Source: JBMYZL01 sp049610385 | GTDB lineage: Bacteria > Bacteroidota > Bacteroidia > Flavobacteriales_D > Sanyastnellaceae | DNA length: 64,000 nucleotides | Direction of reading: 5' to 3' | Assembly: GCA_049610385.1 (NCBI GenBank) | Contig: JBMYZL010000012.1 | Span: 1 to 64,000, forward strand | In this document: in pieces, positions 1-8,584 of the stretch | Layout of the letters: every line of letters starts with the position of its first letter | Position numbering within the stretch: position 1 is the stretch's first letter | Position numbers and translations under genes: made by a program | The notes under the pieces: model-generated | The model's database searches: none | What the model was told of the DNA's origin: nothing | What the model saw: only the letters and a program-made list of their open reading frames with translations

Positions 1-252
1 CAGCAGGCGCTTCCTCAGCAGCAGGCGCTTCCTCAGCAGCAGGCGCTTCCTCAGCCACAGGCGCTTCCTCAGCCGCAGGTGCTTCCTCAGCAGCAGGTGC
101 TTCCTCAACCGCAGGTGCTTCCTCAGCAGCAGGCGCTTCCTCAGCAGCAGGCGCTTCCTCAGCCGCAGGTGCTTCCTCAGCAGCAGGCGCTTTCTCAGCC
201 GAAGGTGCTTCCTCAGCAGCAGGCGCTTCCTCAGCAGCAGGCGCCTCTTCAA
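1..252. repeat. 14 tandem 18-bp repeats encoding AEEAPA units of L17
   Basis: Fourteen consecutive 18-bp units are visible, typified by cagcaggcgcttcctcag, and more probably lie off the left edge. Several units are identical and others differ at one to four positions. The last unit (235-252) is degenerate. On the minus strand each unit reads Ala-Glu-Glu-Ala-Pro-Ala or a Val/Ser/Lys variant. Because 18 is a multiple of 3, changes in copy number would keep the frame. Confidence 0.95.
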
Positions 253-727
253 TAACGACTGCATCCTCTACTGCAGGTGCTTCCACTGCAGCAGGTTGTG
301 TGGCCTTCGTGGCTCCGCCTCGACGTGAGCGACGCGAACGCTTTTTCTTCGGTTCAGTGCCGTACATGTCGTTGAAGTCAACGAGTTCGATCATGCACAT
401 TTCCGCGTTATCACCCAAACGGTTCCCCGTCCGAATGATTCGCGTATAGCCACCATTCCGAGCAGCCACCTTGGGTCCTACTTCCCTGAACAATTCAGAG
501 ACTGCAAACTTGTTACCCAAGCTGCTAAAAACCATACGACGGCTGTGCGTTGTATCATCCTTGGCGCGTGTAACCAAAGGCTCCACGAACTGCTTCAATG
601 CCTTCGCTTTGGCAACTGTGGTGGTGATCCGCTTGTGCTCAATGAGCGAGCAAGCCATGTTCGACAACATGGACCGGCGGTGGGCGGTCTTGCGTCCTAA
701 ATGATTGAATTTTTTATTGTGCCGCAT
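1..727 (-). CDS. rplQ: 50S ribosomal protein L17 with long AEEAPA-repeat tail (partial, C-terminus off window)
   Basis: The protein begins MRHNKKFNHLGRKTAHRR, the L17 signature, and the globular L17 core occupies about residues 1-120. L17 binds 23S rRNA near the polypeptide exit tunnel. A very basic linker (KKKRSRRSRRGG) follows. A tail of repeated AEEAPA hexapeptides, encoded by 18-bp DNA repeats, then runs off the left edge. About 242 codons are visible against roughly 120-170 in ordinary L17 proteins. It is the last gene of the alpha operon, 4 bp after rpoA. The core is certain; the tail's length and function are unknown. Confidence 0.95.
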   Translation of the reverse strand, partial: MRHNKKFNHLGRKTAHRRSMLSNMACSLIEHKRITTTVAKAKALKQFVEPLVTRAKDDTTHSRRMVFSSLGNKFAVSELFREVGPKVAARNGGYTRIIRTGNRLGDNAEMCMIELVDFNDMYGTEPKKKRSRRSRRGGATKATQPAAVEAPAVEDAVVIEEAPAAEEAPAAEEAPSAEKAPAAEEAPAAEEAPAAEEAPAAEEAPAVEEAPAAEEAPAAEEAPVAEEAPAAEEAPAAEEAPA

Positions 728-731
728 AACT

Positions 732-1724
732 TCACTCCTTGTCGAGTTTGTACTTGCTGACATCCATGCCGAATGTCAGGTTCTTGTTCTCGACCAAATC
801 TTCCAACTCCGTCAAACTCTTCTTTCCAAAGTTCCGGAATTTCAACAGGTCGTTTTTGTTGTAAGAAACCAAATCGCCAAGCGAATCGATGTCTGCAGCC
901 TTCAAACAATTCAAGGCGCGCACACTCAAATCCATGTCTGCCAATTTGGTCTTCAAAAGCTGGCGCATGTGCAAGCTGGACTCATCAAACTCTTCGGTTT
1001 CAACGCGCTCCTCCAATTCCAAGGAAATGCGTTCGTCAGAGAACAGCATGAAATGTTGAATCAGGATTTTGGCAGACTCTTGCAACGCGTCTTTGGGACT
1101 GATGCTTCCATCACAATCCAACTCCAAAATCAACTTTTCATAGTCAGTCCGCTGCTCGACACGATAGTTCTCTACGTCATACTTCACATTCCGAATGGGT
1201 GTGAAGATGGCATCCACAGGAATCGTTCCGAGAGGTGCTTCTTCCCGTTTGTTCTCTTCTGCTTGCACATAACCGCGTCCTTTGCCGATTCGAAGCTCCA
1301 AGGTCAAAGAGGCTTTGGCATCCATATTGGCCAATACCAAGTCGGGATTCATGACCTGGAAAGCACTCGTGAACTTGCCAATGTCGCCTGCCGTGAAGCT
1401 GTCCTGGCCGCTCACCGTCACCGTCACCGTTTCTTCGTCGGTGCCTTCAATTTGGCGCTTAAAACGCACCTGCTTCAGGTTCAAAATGATTTCGGTCACA
1501 TCCTCAATCACGCCGGGGACGGTCGAGAACTCGTGATCCACTCCATCGAAACGAACCGATGTAATCGCGAAGCCTTCCAAAGAAGACAACAATATTCTGC
1601 GCAATGCATTGCCCACCGTAATGCCAAAACCGGGCTCAAGTGGACGGAATTCAAAGCGACCCTTGAACTCATCCGAGTCCAACATGATCACTTTGTCTGG
1701 TTGCTGAAAATCAAGAATAGCCAT
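732..1724 (-). CDS. rpoA: DNA-directed RNA polymerase subunit alpha
   Basis: At 330 residues it has normal length for alpha. The N-terminal dimerisation domain carries the GFGITVGNALRRILLSS motif. The C-terminal domain begins near MDLSVRALNCLKAADIDSLG and contains the helix-hairpin-helix that binds UP elements and activators. I start at MAILDFQQPD; the open frame continues upstream into rpsD, but that part has no family similarity. It lies between rpsD and rplQ, the usual alpha-operon position. Confidence 0.97.
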   Translation of the reverse strand: MAILDFQQPDKVIMLDSDEFKGRFEFRPLEPGFGITVGNALRRILLSSLEGFAITSVRFDGVDHEFSTVPGVIEDVTEIILNLKQVRFKRQIEGTDEETVTVTVSGQDSFTAGDIGKFTSAFQVMNPDLVLANMDAKASLTLELRIGKGRGYVQAEENKREEAPLGTIPVDAIFTPIRNVKYDVENYRVEQRTDYEKLILELDCDGSISPKDALQESAKILIQHFMLFSDERISLELEERVETEEFDESSLHMRQLLKTKLADMDLSVRALNCLKAADIDSLGDLVSYNKNDLLKFRNFGKKSLTELEDLVENKNLTFGMDVSKYKLDKE

Positions 1725-1741
1725 GGTGTGATCTTTTGAGG

Positions 1742-2347
1742 TTACTTCGAATACAATTCTACAATCAACTGCTCTTTGATATTCTCTGGAATTTGATCCC
1801 GAGAAGGAACGTTGATGAATGAGCCAGACATGGTTTGAACATTCCAATCCAACCAGTCATGGCGTTGATTATTCGCCGCTAATGCACTTGTAATGCTGGT
1901 CAACGACTTGCTCTTTTCCCGCACACCAACAACGTCACCGGGACGCAATCGGTAGGAAGGGATATTCACAATGTCTCCATTTACGGTAATGTGCCGGTGC
2001 GAAACCAATTGACGCGCCCCACGACGTGATGGGCTCACGCCCAAACGATAAACCACGTTGTCCAATCGGCTTTCACAAAATTGGAGCAAAATCTCACCTG
2101 TAATGCCTTGGCGCGCATTGGCTTGCTTAAACATGTTGGAAAATTGCTTTTCCAAAATGCCATATGTGTACTTGGCCTTCTGCTTCTCAGCCAACTGAAT
2201 GGAATATTCAGAATCTTTTTTCCGACGGCGGTTGTTGCCGTGTTGTCCAGGTCCATATGGACGGCGCTCTAACGCCTTATCTGGGCCGAAGATTGCCTCC
2301 TTGAATCGGCGGCTAATTTTCGATTTGGGTCCGCGATAACGTGCCAT
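1742..2347 (-). CDS. rpsD: 30S ribosomal protein S4
   Basis: The 201-residue protein opens MARYRGPKSKISRRFKEAIFG. The S4 RNA-binding domain lies around residues 90-150 (ESRLDNVVYRLGVSPSRRGA, then HITVNGDIVNIPSYRLRPGD). S4 nucleates 16S rRNA folding at the 5' domain and in many bacteria autoregulates the alpha operon. No regulatory structure was identified here. It sits between rpsK and rpoA. Confidence 0.97.
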   Translation of the reverse strand: MARYRGPKSKISRRFKEAIFGPDKALERRPYGPGQHGNNRRRKKDSEYSIQLAEKQKAKYTYGILEKQFSNMFKQANARQGITGEILLQFCESRLDNVVYRLGVSPSRRGARQLVSHRHITVNGDIVNIPSYRLRPGDVVGVREKSKSLTSITSALAANNQRHDWLDWNVQTMSGSFINVPSRDQIPENIKEQLIVELYSK

Positions 2348-2387
2348 ATCAGTTCTTCAGTTCTTGTAGTTCGACGATTGAATGAAT

Positions 2388-2771
2388 TTAGACGCGACGG
2401 CGCTTTGGTGGTCTGCAGCCATTGTGAGGCATTGCAGTGACATCGACAATCTCTGTGATTTCAATGCCCATGTTGTGCAATGCGCGCATGGCGCTTTCGC
2501 GACCGGCACCCGGTCCTTTGACAAAGGCGCGGATTTTCCGCAGTCCCAATTCGAATGCTTCCTTGCCACAATCTTCGGCAGCAACTTGTGCTGCATAAGG
2601 TGTGTTTTTCTTGGAGCCCCGGAAACCCATCTTGCCGGCACTCGACCAAGAAATGACCTGACCCTTGTTGTTGGTCAAGGAAATAATGATGTTGTTGAAG
2701 GAGGTGTGGATGTGGGCTTGCCCTGAGGCTTCCACCACAACTTTCTTCTTCTTTTTGACGTTTTTCGCCAT
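2388..2771 (-). CDS. rpsK: 30S ribosomal protein S11
   Basis: The protein has 127 residues. The family motifs GPGAGRESAMRALHNMGIEI and the C-terminal DVTAMPHNGCRPPKRRRV are present. The Asn-Gly pair near the end is the known isoaspartate site of S11. The N-terminus is Lys-rich (KNVKKKKKVVVE). S11 forms part of the small-subunit platform beside the mRNA exit. It follows rpsM in the normal order. Confidence 0.97.
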   Translation of the reverse strand: MAKNVKKKKKVVVEASGQAHIHTSFNNIIISLTNNKGQVISWSSAGKMGFRGSKKNTPYAAQVAAEDCGKEAFELGLRKIRAFVKGPGAGRESAMRALHNMGIEITEIVDVTAMPHNGCRPPKRRRV

Positions 2772-2842
2772 CGTCGATGTTGTTTGAGGTGATCAGTCCA
2801 CAGCGCCAGTTGCCAAGCGCTTGGACCAGGTTGAATTCTGAA

Positions 2843-3211
2843 TTACTTCTTCTTGTTCGCTACTGTCTTTCTCTTGCCTTTGCGTGTGCGAGAGTTGTTT
2901 TTCGTACGTTGTCCACGCAGAGGAAGGCCCACACGATGACGGATGCCACGGTAACAACCGATATCCATCAAGCGTTTGATGTGTGATTGCACCTCAGATC
3001 GAAGTTCACCTTCCACTTTAAATCCAGTTGCAATGCCATTCCGGATTGCACTGATTTCATCGTCCGTCCAATCTTGGACTTTTTTATCCTCTGAAACGCC
3101 TGCTTCAGCAAGCAATTTGGTGGCACGGCTTTTGCCGATGCCATAGATGTAAGTGAGCGCAATAACGCCTCGCTTGTTCCGAGGGATATCTATACCAGAA
3201 ATACGAGCCAT
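2843..3211 (-). CDS. rpsM: 30S ribosomal protein S13
   Basis: I start at MARISGIDIPRNKRG (122 residues) because this is the universal S13 N-terminus; an upstream in-frame start would add seven residues with no family support. The IYGIGKSRATKLL helix-two-turn-helix and the basic tail (RGQRTKNNSRTRKGKRKTVA) that reaches toward the P-site tRNA are present. S13 lies in the 30S head and bridges to the 50S subunit. Confidence 0.97.
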   Translation of the reverse strand: MARISGIDIPRNKRGVIALTYIYGIGKSRATKLLAEAGVSEDKKVQDWTDDEISAIRNGIATGFKVEGELRSEVQSHIKRLMDIGCYRGIRHRVGLPLRGQRTKNNSRTRKGKRKTVANKKK

Positions 3212-3235
3212 AGTCGATGGGTTTGAAATCAAGGA

Positions 3236-3352
3236 TTAACCTTGACGTTGCTTCATTTTGGGATTCTTCTTGTTGATGACGTAGAGACGTCCTTTCCTGC
3301 GGACAATCTTGCAGTCTGCAGTGCGCTTCTTCAGTGATGCACGAATTTTCAT
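3236..3352 (-). CDS. rpmJ: 50S ribosomal protein L36 (zinc-free type)
   Basis: A 38-codon frame reads MKIRASLKKRTADCKIVRRK and ends NPKMKQRQG, a complete L36. Only one cysteine (position 14) remains of the Cys3-His zinc ligand set of the C+ form, so this is the C-minus form. It lies between infA and rpsM, the usual place in Bacteroidota. Confidence 0.95.
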   Translation of the reverse strand: MKIRASLKKRTADCKIVRRKGRLYVINKKNPKMKQRQG

Positions 3353-3363
3353 AGCGATAAGAC

Positions 3364-3585
3364 TTATTTCTTGTAACGAAAGCTGATGCGACCCTTGGTC
3401 AAGTCGTAAGGGGACATGTCCACTCTCACACGATCACCTGGAAGGATTTTGATGTAGTACATCCTCATCTTTCCGGAAATGTGTGCCGTAATGATATGAC
3501 CATTCTCCAATTCCACGCGGAACATGGCATTGGACAATGCCTCGAGGATGGTGCCATCTTGGGTGATTGATGCTTGTTTGGCCAT
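3364..3585 (-). CDS. infA: Translation initiation factor IF-1
   Basis: This is a 73-residue S1-type OB-fold protein. It has the IF-1 core EALSNAMFRVELENGHIITA, GKMRMYYIKILPGDRVRVDMSPYDLTKGRI and a basic end. IF-1 occupies the ribosomal A site during initiation with IF-2 and IF-3. It sits 8 bp after map and 11 bp before rpmJ in one transcription unit. Confidence 0.97.
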   Translation of the reverse strand: MAKQASITQDGTILEALSNAMFRVELENGHIITAHISGKMRMYYIKILPGDRVRVDMSPYDLTKGRISFRYKK

Positions 3586-3593
3586 GGACGCAA

Positions 3594-4394
3594 TCAGGAT
3601 ATTTCTGTAGATAATTTGAGTACTTCTTCTATCGGTGCAAAGCTAGACAGGACTTCAGGTTTCCCCTGACGAACAACAACGTCATGTTCGAAGTGCGCAC
3701 TCGGCTTTCCATCCGCAGTAACAATGGTCCATCCATCCTCGGATTGGACAACTTCCTTCTTCCCCATGTTGATCATCGGCTCAACAGCCAACACCATCCC
3801 TTCGCTCAGCCTAGGTCCGTTTCCCCGACGACCGTAATTGGGCACTTCCGGGGCTTCATGAAGAGATTTGCCCAATCCATGACCGACCAACTCACGGACC
3901 ACTCCGTATCCATGGGCCTCGGCGTGAGCTTGGCAGGCATAACCAATGTCCCCGATTCGCTTTCCAACAACACATTGGGCCAAGGCCAAATCCAAACACT
4001 CACGGGTCACACGCAACAATTCAGCACACTCATGACTGATTTCACCAACAGCAAAAGTGAAAGCACTGTCTCCATAAAATTCATTCAACAGCACGCCACA
4101 ATCAAGTGAAAGGATATCACCATCCTTGAGCGGTTCATCATTCGGGATGCCATGCACAACGGCTTCATTTTTTGAAGCACATAGCGTGTTTGGGAAATCT
4201 CCATAACCTTTGAAACCTGGCACCGCTCCATGATCACGGATGAACGTTTCAGCGATGTTATCTAGCTGCATCGTAGACACACCCGGTCGAATCTCTACAG
4301 CAACTGCCGCGAGCGTTTTACCAACGAGCAATGCGCTCTCGCGCATCAACTCGATATCCTCTTCGGATTTGATATGTACACGTTGCGTGGCCAC
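3594..4394 (-). CDS. map: Methionine aminopeptidase, type I
   Basis: The 266-residue protein removes the initiator Met from nascent chains. The dinuclear-metal ligands of the pita-bread fold are all visible: two Asp in LSLDCGVLLNEFYGDSAF, His in GHGLGKSLHEAPEVPNYG, Glu in VLAVEPMINMG and Glu in HFEHDVVV. It has no N-terminal zinc finger. It lies 6 bp after secY, as in many spc operons. Confidence 0.97.
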   Translation of the reverse strand: MATQRVHIKSEEDIELMRESALLVGKTLAAVAVEIRPGVSTMQLDNIAETFIRDHGAVPGFKGYGDFPNTLCASKNEAVVHGIPNDEPLKDGDILSLDCGVLLNEFYGDSAFTFAVGEISHECAELLRVTRECLDLALAQCVVGKRIGDIGYACQAHAEAHGYGVVRELVGHGLGKSLHEAPEVPNYGRRGNGPRLSEGMVLAVEPMINMGKKEVVQSEDGWTIVTADGKPSAHFEHDVVVRQGKPEVLSSFAPIEEVLKLSTEIS

Positions 4395-4400
4395 CTTTGA

Positions 4401-5750
4401 TTAGACTGATATGCCGCTCACTGGAGACTGTGGTCGCCCACGCAGTTTGCCAGATTTCATCAAGCCGTCATAGTGACGGGACAGCAGATAACTTTCAATT
4501 TGCTGGAGCGTATCCAAAATCACACCAACCATGATGAGCAGAGAAGTTCCACCAAAAAAGATGCTGAAACCCTGCGCCTTGGTCAATCCCAAACTGAAAA
4601 CAATTGCCGGCAAAACAGCAATGAGTCCCAAGAACACAGCCCCCGGCAAGGTGATGTTCGACAAAACCTTATCCAAATAGTCCGCAGTGGGTTTGCCTGG
4701 CTTCACACCAGGGACAAAACTGCTTTGGCGCTTCAAATCATCTGCCATCTGGTTTGGATTCACCGTGATCGCCGTGTAGAAGTACGTGAAGATGACAATC
4801 ATGAAGAAAAACAAGATGTTATAGGCGAGACCATTGAAATCAGACAAGCTCTGCAACACGGCAGATTCTTGGAAGGCTTCATTTTGCGTCAAGTACAGAG
4901 GCACGAACATGATGGCTTGCGCGAAAATAATGGGCATCACCCCAGAAGAATTGACTTTGAGTGGAATGTAACTGCGGGCTCCTTCCCCCTGAGGCAAGTG
5001 TGAGCTCGACGCTTGTTGCATTTTGGCCATCTGGACTGGCACTTTTCGAATGGCTTGGACCAAAGCCACACTCAATCCAATGACGATGAGCAAAAATGCC
5101 ACCTCAACCAAGAAAAAGAACAACGTGGTATCTGGGTGCACAAATTCCTGAATCAACGCCTGCGGGAATGTCGCGATGATTCCAATCATGATCAGCAACG
5201 AAATGCCGTTTCCAACACCTTTGTCAGTGATGCGCTCACCGAGCCACATGATGACCAGGGTCGACGCAACCAGAATCACGACGGAGGTAAACCACCAGAA
5301 CGTTGTTGCATCGACAGCACCTGGAACAGACACAACAGTGGAAGCCAAATAGCCGGGCGCTTGAACAAGCGTAATGGCAATGGTGAGAAATCGTGTATAC
5401 TGGTTGATTTTCTTGCGGCCACTCTCTCCTTCAGCTTGCATTTTCTGCACTGCAGGAACTGCTATTCCCAACAGTTGGACAATGATACTGGCGGATATAT
5501 AAGGCATGATGCCCAAGGCAAAAATGGAAGCCCTGCTAAAAGCCCCACCTGTGAAGAGCGACAAGATGTCACCCAATCCTCCACTGCTTGCTGCGGCCAT
5601 TTGTTCTGCCAAAACGTCGCTATTGACACCTGGCAAAACAATAAACGAACCTATGCGGTACACCAAAATCAATCCGAGCGTGATTCCCAGTTTGTTTCGG
5701 AGCTCTTCGTGTTTCCAGATGTTCTGGAGTTGATTGAAAAAGTTCTTCAT
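4401..5750 (-). CDS. secY: Protein translocase subunit SecY
   Basis: The 449-residue protein has about ten hydrophobic segments and forms the channel of the Sec translocon in the inner membrane. Family motifs include GSFIVLPGVN near the N-terminus, GIMPYISASIIVQLL in the TM2 region and GVMPIIFAQAIMF. The C-terminal cytosolic segment (SYLLSRHYDGLMKSGKLRGR) contacts the ribosome and SecA. It follows rplO as in the standard spc operon. Confidence 0.97.
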   Translation of the reverse strand: MKNFFNQLQNIWKHEELRNKLGITLGLILVYRIGSFIVLPGVNSDVLAEQMAAASSGGLGDILSLFTGGAFSRASIFALGIMPYISASIIVQLLGIAVPAVQKMQAEGESGRKKINQYTRFLTIAITLVQAPGYLASTVVSVPGAVDATTFWWFTSVVILVASTLVIMWLGERITDKGVGNGISLLIMIGIIATFPQALIQEFVHPDTTLFFFLVEVAFLLIVIGLSVALVQAIRKVPVQMAKMQQASSSHLPQGEGARSYIPLKVNSSGVMPIIFAQAIMFVPLYLTQNEAFQESAVLQSLSDFNGLAYNILFFFMIVIFTYFYTAITVNPNQMADDLKRQSSFVPGVKPGKPTADYLDKVLSNITLPGAVFLGLIAVLPAIVFSLGLTKAQGFSIFFGGTSLLIMVGVILDTLQQIESYLLSRHYDGLMKSGKLRGRPQSPVSGISV

Positions 5751-5762
5751 CTCCGTGTCGGA

Positions 5763-6209
5763 TTACAATTCAGTGGCTTCTCCTCCGGCAGCTTCAATGG
5801 CTGTCTTTGCACTGGCAGAAAACTTATGAGCTTCCACCTTCAAACCGGACTTCAATTCTCCACGCCCCAATATCTTAATCAAGTCGCGCTTGCCTGCAAG
5901 CCCATTATCAACCAAATCCTGAAATGAAACGGATTTGAGTGATTTGCGATCGATTAACTCTTGGAGTGTATCCAAGTTAATGCCTTTGTACTCCACACGA
6001 TTGGGATTGCGGAATCCGAATTTTGGAACCCGACGCTGAAGGGGCATTTGACCACCTTCAAACCCAATCTTGGATTTGTATCCTGAGCGTGACTTGGCCC
6101 CTTTGTGACCGCGGGTTGAGGTACCGCCATGGCCTGAGCCCTCGCCTCGTCCAACTCGCTTTCGCTGCTTCCGTGAGCCCTCAGCAGGCTTCAAATTGCT
6201 AAGATTCAT
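5763..6209 (-). CDS. rplO: 50S ribosomal protein L15
   Basis: I start at MNLSNLKPAEGSRK (148 residues). A TTG seven codons upstream would abut the rpmD stop but adds nothing conserved. The glycine-rich RNA-binding segment GRGEGSGHGGTSTRGHKGAK and the L15 core GFEGGQMPLQRRVPKFGF are present. L15 is a late-assembly 50S protein. It lies between rpmD and secY. Confidence 0.96.
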   Translation of the reverse strand: MNLSNLKPAEGSRKQRKRVGRGEGSGHGGTSTRGHKGAKSRSGYKSKIGFEGGQMPLQRRVPKFGFRNPNRVEYKGINLDTLQELIDRKSLKSVSFQDLVDNGLAGKRDLIKILGRGELKSGLKVEAHKFSASAKTAIEAAGGEATEL

Positions 6210-6230
6210 GGTGTTTGCTGGTTTATTCAA

Positions 6231-6410
6231 TTAGTGTTCTTGTACGGTGACCAAATGGCTCACCTTCTTTACCATCCCCAAAATTTGTGGGGTGGCTTCG
6301 TGCTCCACAGGATTGTGGAGTTTTTTGATGCCCAACGCCTTAATTGTCTCTTTCTGACGCTTTGGACGATTGATGGCGCTGCGGACCTGTGTGATGGTAA
6401 TTTTTGCCAT
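6231..6410 (-). CDS. rpmD: 50S ribosomal protein L30
   Basis: A 59-residue frame reads MAKITITQVRSAINRPKRQK and ends LGMVKKVSHLVTVQEH, a full-length L30. It falls in the 200-bp gap between rpsE and rplO, which is where rpmD belongs. It contains the Arg-Ser-x-Ile-x-Arg/Lys pattern typical of bacterial L30. Confidence 0.95.
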   Translation of the reverse strand: MAKITITQVRSAINRPKRQKETIKALGIKKLHNPVEHEATPQILGMVKKVSHLVTVQEH

Positions 6411-6421
6411 GATCCTTCAAA

Positions 6422-6964
6422 TTATCCGTTGAATACCTTGTTCACCGAGATGCCACGAAGTTGAGCCACGTCCTGAGCACTGCGCAGGGCCAAAAGGGCG
6501 TTGAAGGTCGCTTTGACCACATTGTGGGGATTGGAAGACCCCAAACTTTTCGCCAAAACATCCTTGATACCGGCACTTTCCAAAACCGCACGCATCGCCC
6601 CTCCTGCTATCACACCCGTACCTGGAGAGGCAGGACGAATCATCACGTGGGCACCCGCATAACGCATTTCCTGAGCGTGAGGAATGGTTCCTTTGACCAA
6701 TGGAATCTCCACCATGTTCTTCTTCGCATCTTCGATGCCCTTCTGAATGGCTGTTGCGACTTCGCGGCTTTTGCCCAATCCATGACCGACCTTTCCCTTC
6801 TCATCTCCCACCACCATGATGGAACTGAAACTAAAAGTCCGTCCACCTTTGGTGGTCTTGGCCACACGATTGATGCCGACCAGACGTTCTTTCAAATCCG
6901 GATCACCGGTCCGCGACTGTTGTTGGTTGTCGCGATTGCCTTTGCGTTGCTGACGTTGTTCCAT
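6422..6964 (-). CDS. rpsE: 30S ribosomal protein S5
   Basis: The 180-residue protein has a Gln/Arg-rich N-terminal extension (MEQRQQRKGNRDNQQQ). The double-stranded RNA-binding S5 domain (LVGINRVAKTTKGGRTFSFS) and the C-terminal domain (GGAMRAVLESAGIKDVLAKS) follow. S5 lines the mRNA entry tunnel and contributes to decoding fidelity. It starts 4 bp after rplR. Confidence 0.97.
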   Translation of the reverse strand: MEQRQQRKGNRDNQQQSRTGDPDLKERLVGINRVAKTTKGGRTFSFSSIMVVGDEKGKVGHGLGKSREVATAIQKGIEDAKKNMVEIPLVKGTIPHAQEMRYAGAHVMIRPASPGTGVIAGGAMRAVLESAGIKDVLAKSLGSSNPHNVVKATFNALLALRSAQDVAQLRGISVNKVFNG

Positions 6965-6968
6965 GATT

Positions 6969-7322
6969 TTAGAATTTCAATCCACCCTCGCGAGCGGCAT
7001 CTGCCAATTGTTTAACACGACCGTGGTAGAGGTATCCATTCCGATCAAAAACCACTTCTGAAATGCCCGCTTGCTTCCCAGCCTCGGCAATTTTCTTGCC
7101 AACCACTGCAGCTTGAGCGACCTTATTTCCCTGTCCAGCTTCATCGTCTCCTCTGCTTGTTGCCGATGCCAAAGTCCGACCGGCCAAATCGTCAATCAAC
7201 TGTGCATAGATTTGCTTGTTGCTGCGAAATACGGACAAACGTGGGCGCTCTGAAGTGCCTTGGATTTTTCCACGAACGCGACGCTTGATGCGTTCTCTGT
7301 TGAATGTTTTCTTGTTCGCCAT
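6969..7322 (-). CDS. rplR: 50S ribosomal protein L18
   Basis: The protein has 117 residues. The L18 pattern RPRLSVFRSNKQIYAQLIDD and GNKVAQAAVVGKKIAEAGKQ and the end GRVKQLADAAREGGLKF are clear. L18 binds 5S rRNA in the central protuberance together with L5. It starts 8 bp after rplF. Confidence 0.97.
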   Translation of the reverse strand: MANKKTFNRERIKRRVRGKIQGTSERPRLSVFRSNKQIYAQLIDDLAGRTLASATSRGDDEAGQGNKVAQAAVVGKKIAEAGKQAGISEVVFDRNGYLYHGRVKQLADAAREGGLKF

Positions 7323-7330
7323 AACTTCTC

Positions 7331-7882
7331 TTATTTGGCGGCCGTCTTGCCAGCCTTGCGACGAATTTGTTCTCCTTGGTAGCGGACACCCTTGCCTTTG
7401 TAGGGCTCTGGCTTGCGCAACGAACGAATTTTGGCTGCGACCGTCCCAATCAATTGCTTGTCATGCGAGGACAATTTCACGTAAGGATTCTGTCCTTTCT
7501 TCGTCTCTGCTTCAAGCGCAATTTCCTTCGGTAATTCCATGACAATGGGGTGACTAAAGCCCAATGCCAGGGTCAACATTTGACCTTGTGATGAAGCTCG
7601 GAAACCCACACCCACCAATTCCAAGGTGATGGTATAGCCTTCTGTCACTCCGACAATCATATTGTTGACCAATGCGCGATACAAACCGTGCATGGACCGG
7701 TGGTGCTTCAAGTCAGAGGGACGAGCAAAAGTCAAAACGTTATCCTCCATAGACATCGTGATGTCTTCGTGGACAGTTTCCTGCAACTCGCCTTTGGGGC
7801 CTTTGACTTTGACCACCTGTCCTTCCAAGGAGAGGGTCACTCCACTTGGGATTTCAATCGGTGCTTTTCCAATTCTCGACAT
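7331..7882 (-). CDS. rplF: 50S ribosomal protein L6
   Basis: The 183-residue protein has two L6 domains. The N-terminus is MSRIGKAPIEIPSGVTLSLE, and the C-terminal signature is DKQLIGTVAAKIRSLRKPEP followed by YKGKGVRYQGE. L6 lies near the GTPase-associated region of the 50S subunit. Its order between rpsH and rplR is standard. Confidence 0.97.
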   Translation of the reverse strand: MSRIGKAPIEIPSGVTLSLEGQVVKVKGPKGELQETVHEDITMSMEDNVLTFARPSDLKHHRSMHGLYRALVNNMIVGVTEGYTITLELVGVGFRASSQGQMLTLALGFSHPIVMELPKEIALEAETKKGQNPYVKLSSHDKQLIGTVAAKIRSLRKPEPYKGKGVRYQGEQIRRKAGKTAAK

Positions 7883-7894
7883 ATCCGTGATCTA

Positions 7895-8293
7895 TCAGTA
7901 AACGGTGCAAATCAATTCACCGCCTATGTTCATTTTGCGGGCTTCTTTATCTGTCATCAATCCACGTGAGGTGGAAACGATGCAAACACCCAAACCATTC
8001 AATACACGCGGCAAGTCACCAGCACTGGCGTAGCGACGCAGTCCTGGACGGCTGACACGCTGCACATTGGAAATGGCAGGCTTCCGCGTTTTGGCGTCAT
8101 AACGCAACGCCACTTTGATGGTCCCTTGAGGTCCTTCCTCATCAAATTTGTAATTCAGGATGTATCCCTTATCGAACAAGATTCGAGTCATTTCCTTCTT
8201 CATGTTTGAAGCCGGAATGGATACCACCTTGTGACCTGCCATCTGGGCATTTCGAATGCGCGTCAGGTAATCTGCAATTGGATCTGTATTCAT
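7895..8293 (-). CDS. rpsH: 30S ribosomal protein S8
   Basis: The 132-residue protein begins MNTDPIADYLTRIRNAQMAG. The conserved C-terminal box GVCIVSTSRGLMTDKEARKM is intact. S8 binds 16S rRNA helix 21 and in enterobacteria represses its own operon; no such operator was identified here. Confidence 0.97.
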   Translation of the reverse strand: MNTDPIADYLTRIRNAQMAGHKVVSIPASNMKKEMTRILFDKGYILNYKFDEEGPQGTIKVALRYDAKTRKPAISNVQRVSRPGLRRYASAGDLPRVLNGLGVCIVSTSRGLMTDKEARKMNIGGELICTVY

Positions 8294-8311
8294 CTCTCTT
8301 GATTCAATAGG

Positions 8312-8581
8312 TTACCAACTGGCCTTTTTCACACCGGGAATTCGCCCGGACAAGGCCATTTTCCGAAACAAAACACGGGAAATACCGAACTGGCGCATGT
8401 ACCCGCGAGGACGTCCTGTAATCTGGCAACGGTTGTGCATACGCACAGCTGCACTGTTCGGGGGCAGTTTTTGCAACCCCTCCCAATCTCCAGCTTCTTT
8501 CAAAGCCGCGCGCTTCGCAGCGTAACGAGCAACCATTCGAGCGCGCTTGCGCTCACGTGCTTTCATTGATTCTTTTGCCAT
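8312..8581 (-). CDS. rpsN: 30S ribosomal protein S14 (zinc-free long form)
   Basis: The 89-residue protein opens MAKESMKARERKRARMVARY and contains NRCQITGRPRGYMRQFGISR, the S14 signature. It lacks the CxxC pairs of the short zinc-binding paralogue. S14 sits in the 30S head. It lies between rplE and rpsH. Confidence 0.96.
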   Translation of the reverse strand: MAKESMKARERKRARMVARYAAKRAALKEAGDWEGLQKLPPNSAAVRMHNRCQITGRPRGYMRQFGISRVLFRKMALSGRIPGVKKASW

Positions 8582-8584
8582 AAC

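Noticed and set aside
1..252. CRISPR-like regular repeats at the left edge
   Set aside because: The repeats are contiguous 18-bp units without spacers and encode AEEAPA in frame with L17.
705..1739. 344-codon plus-strand open frame
   Set aside because: It is the antisense shadow of rpoA, whose protein is unmistakable.
5763..6230. TTG start for L15 giving seven extra residues
   Set aside because: The ATG at 6209 begins the conserved MNLSNLKPAEGS; the extension has no family support.
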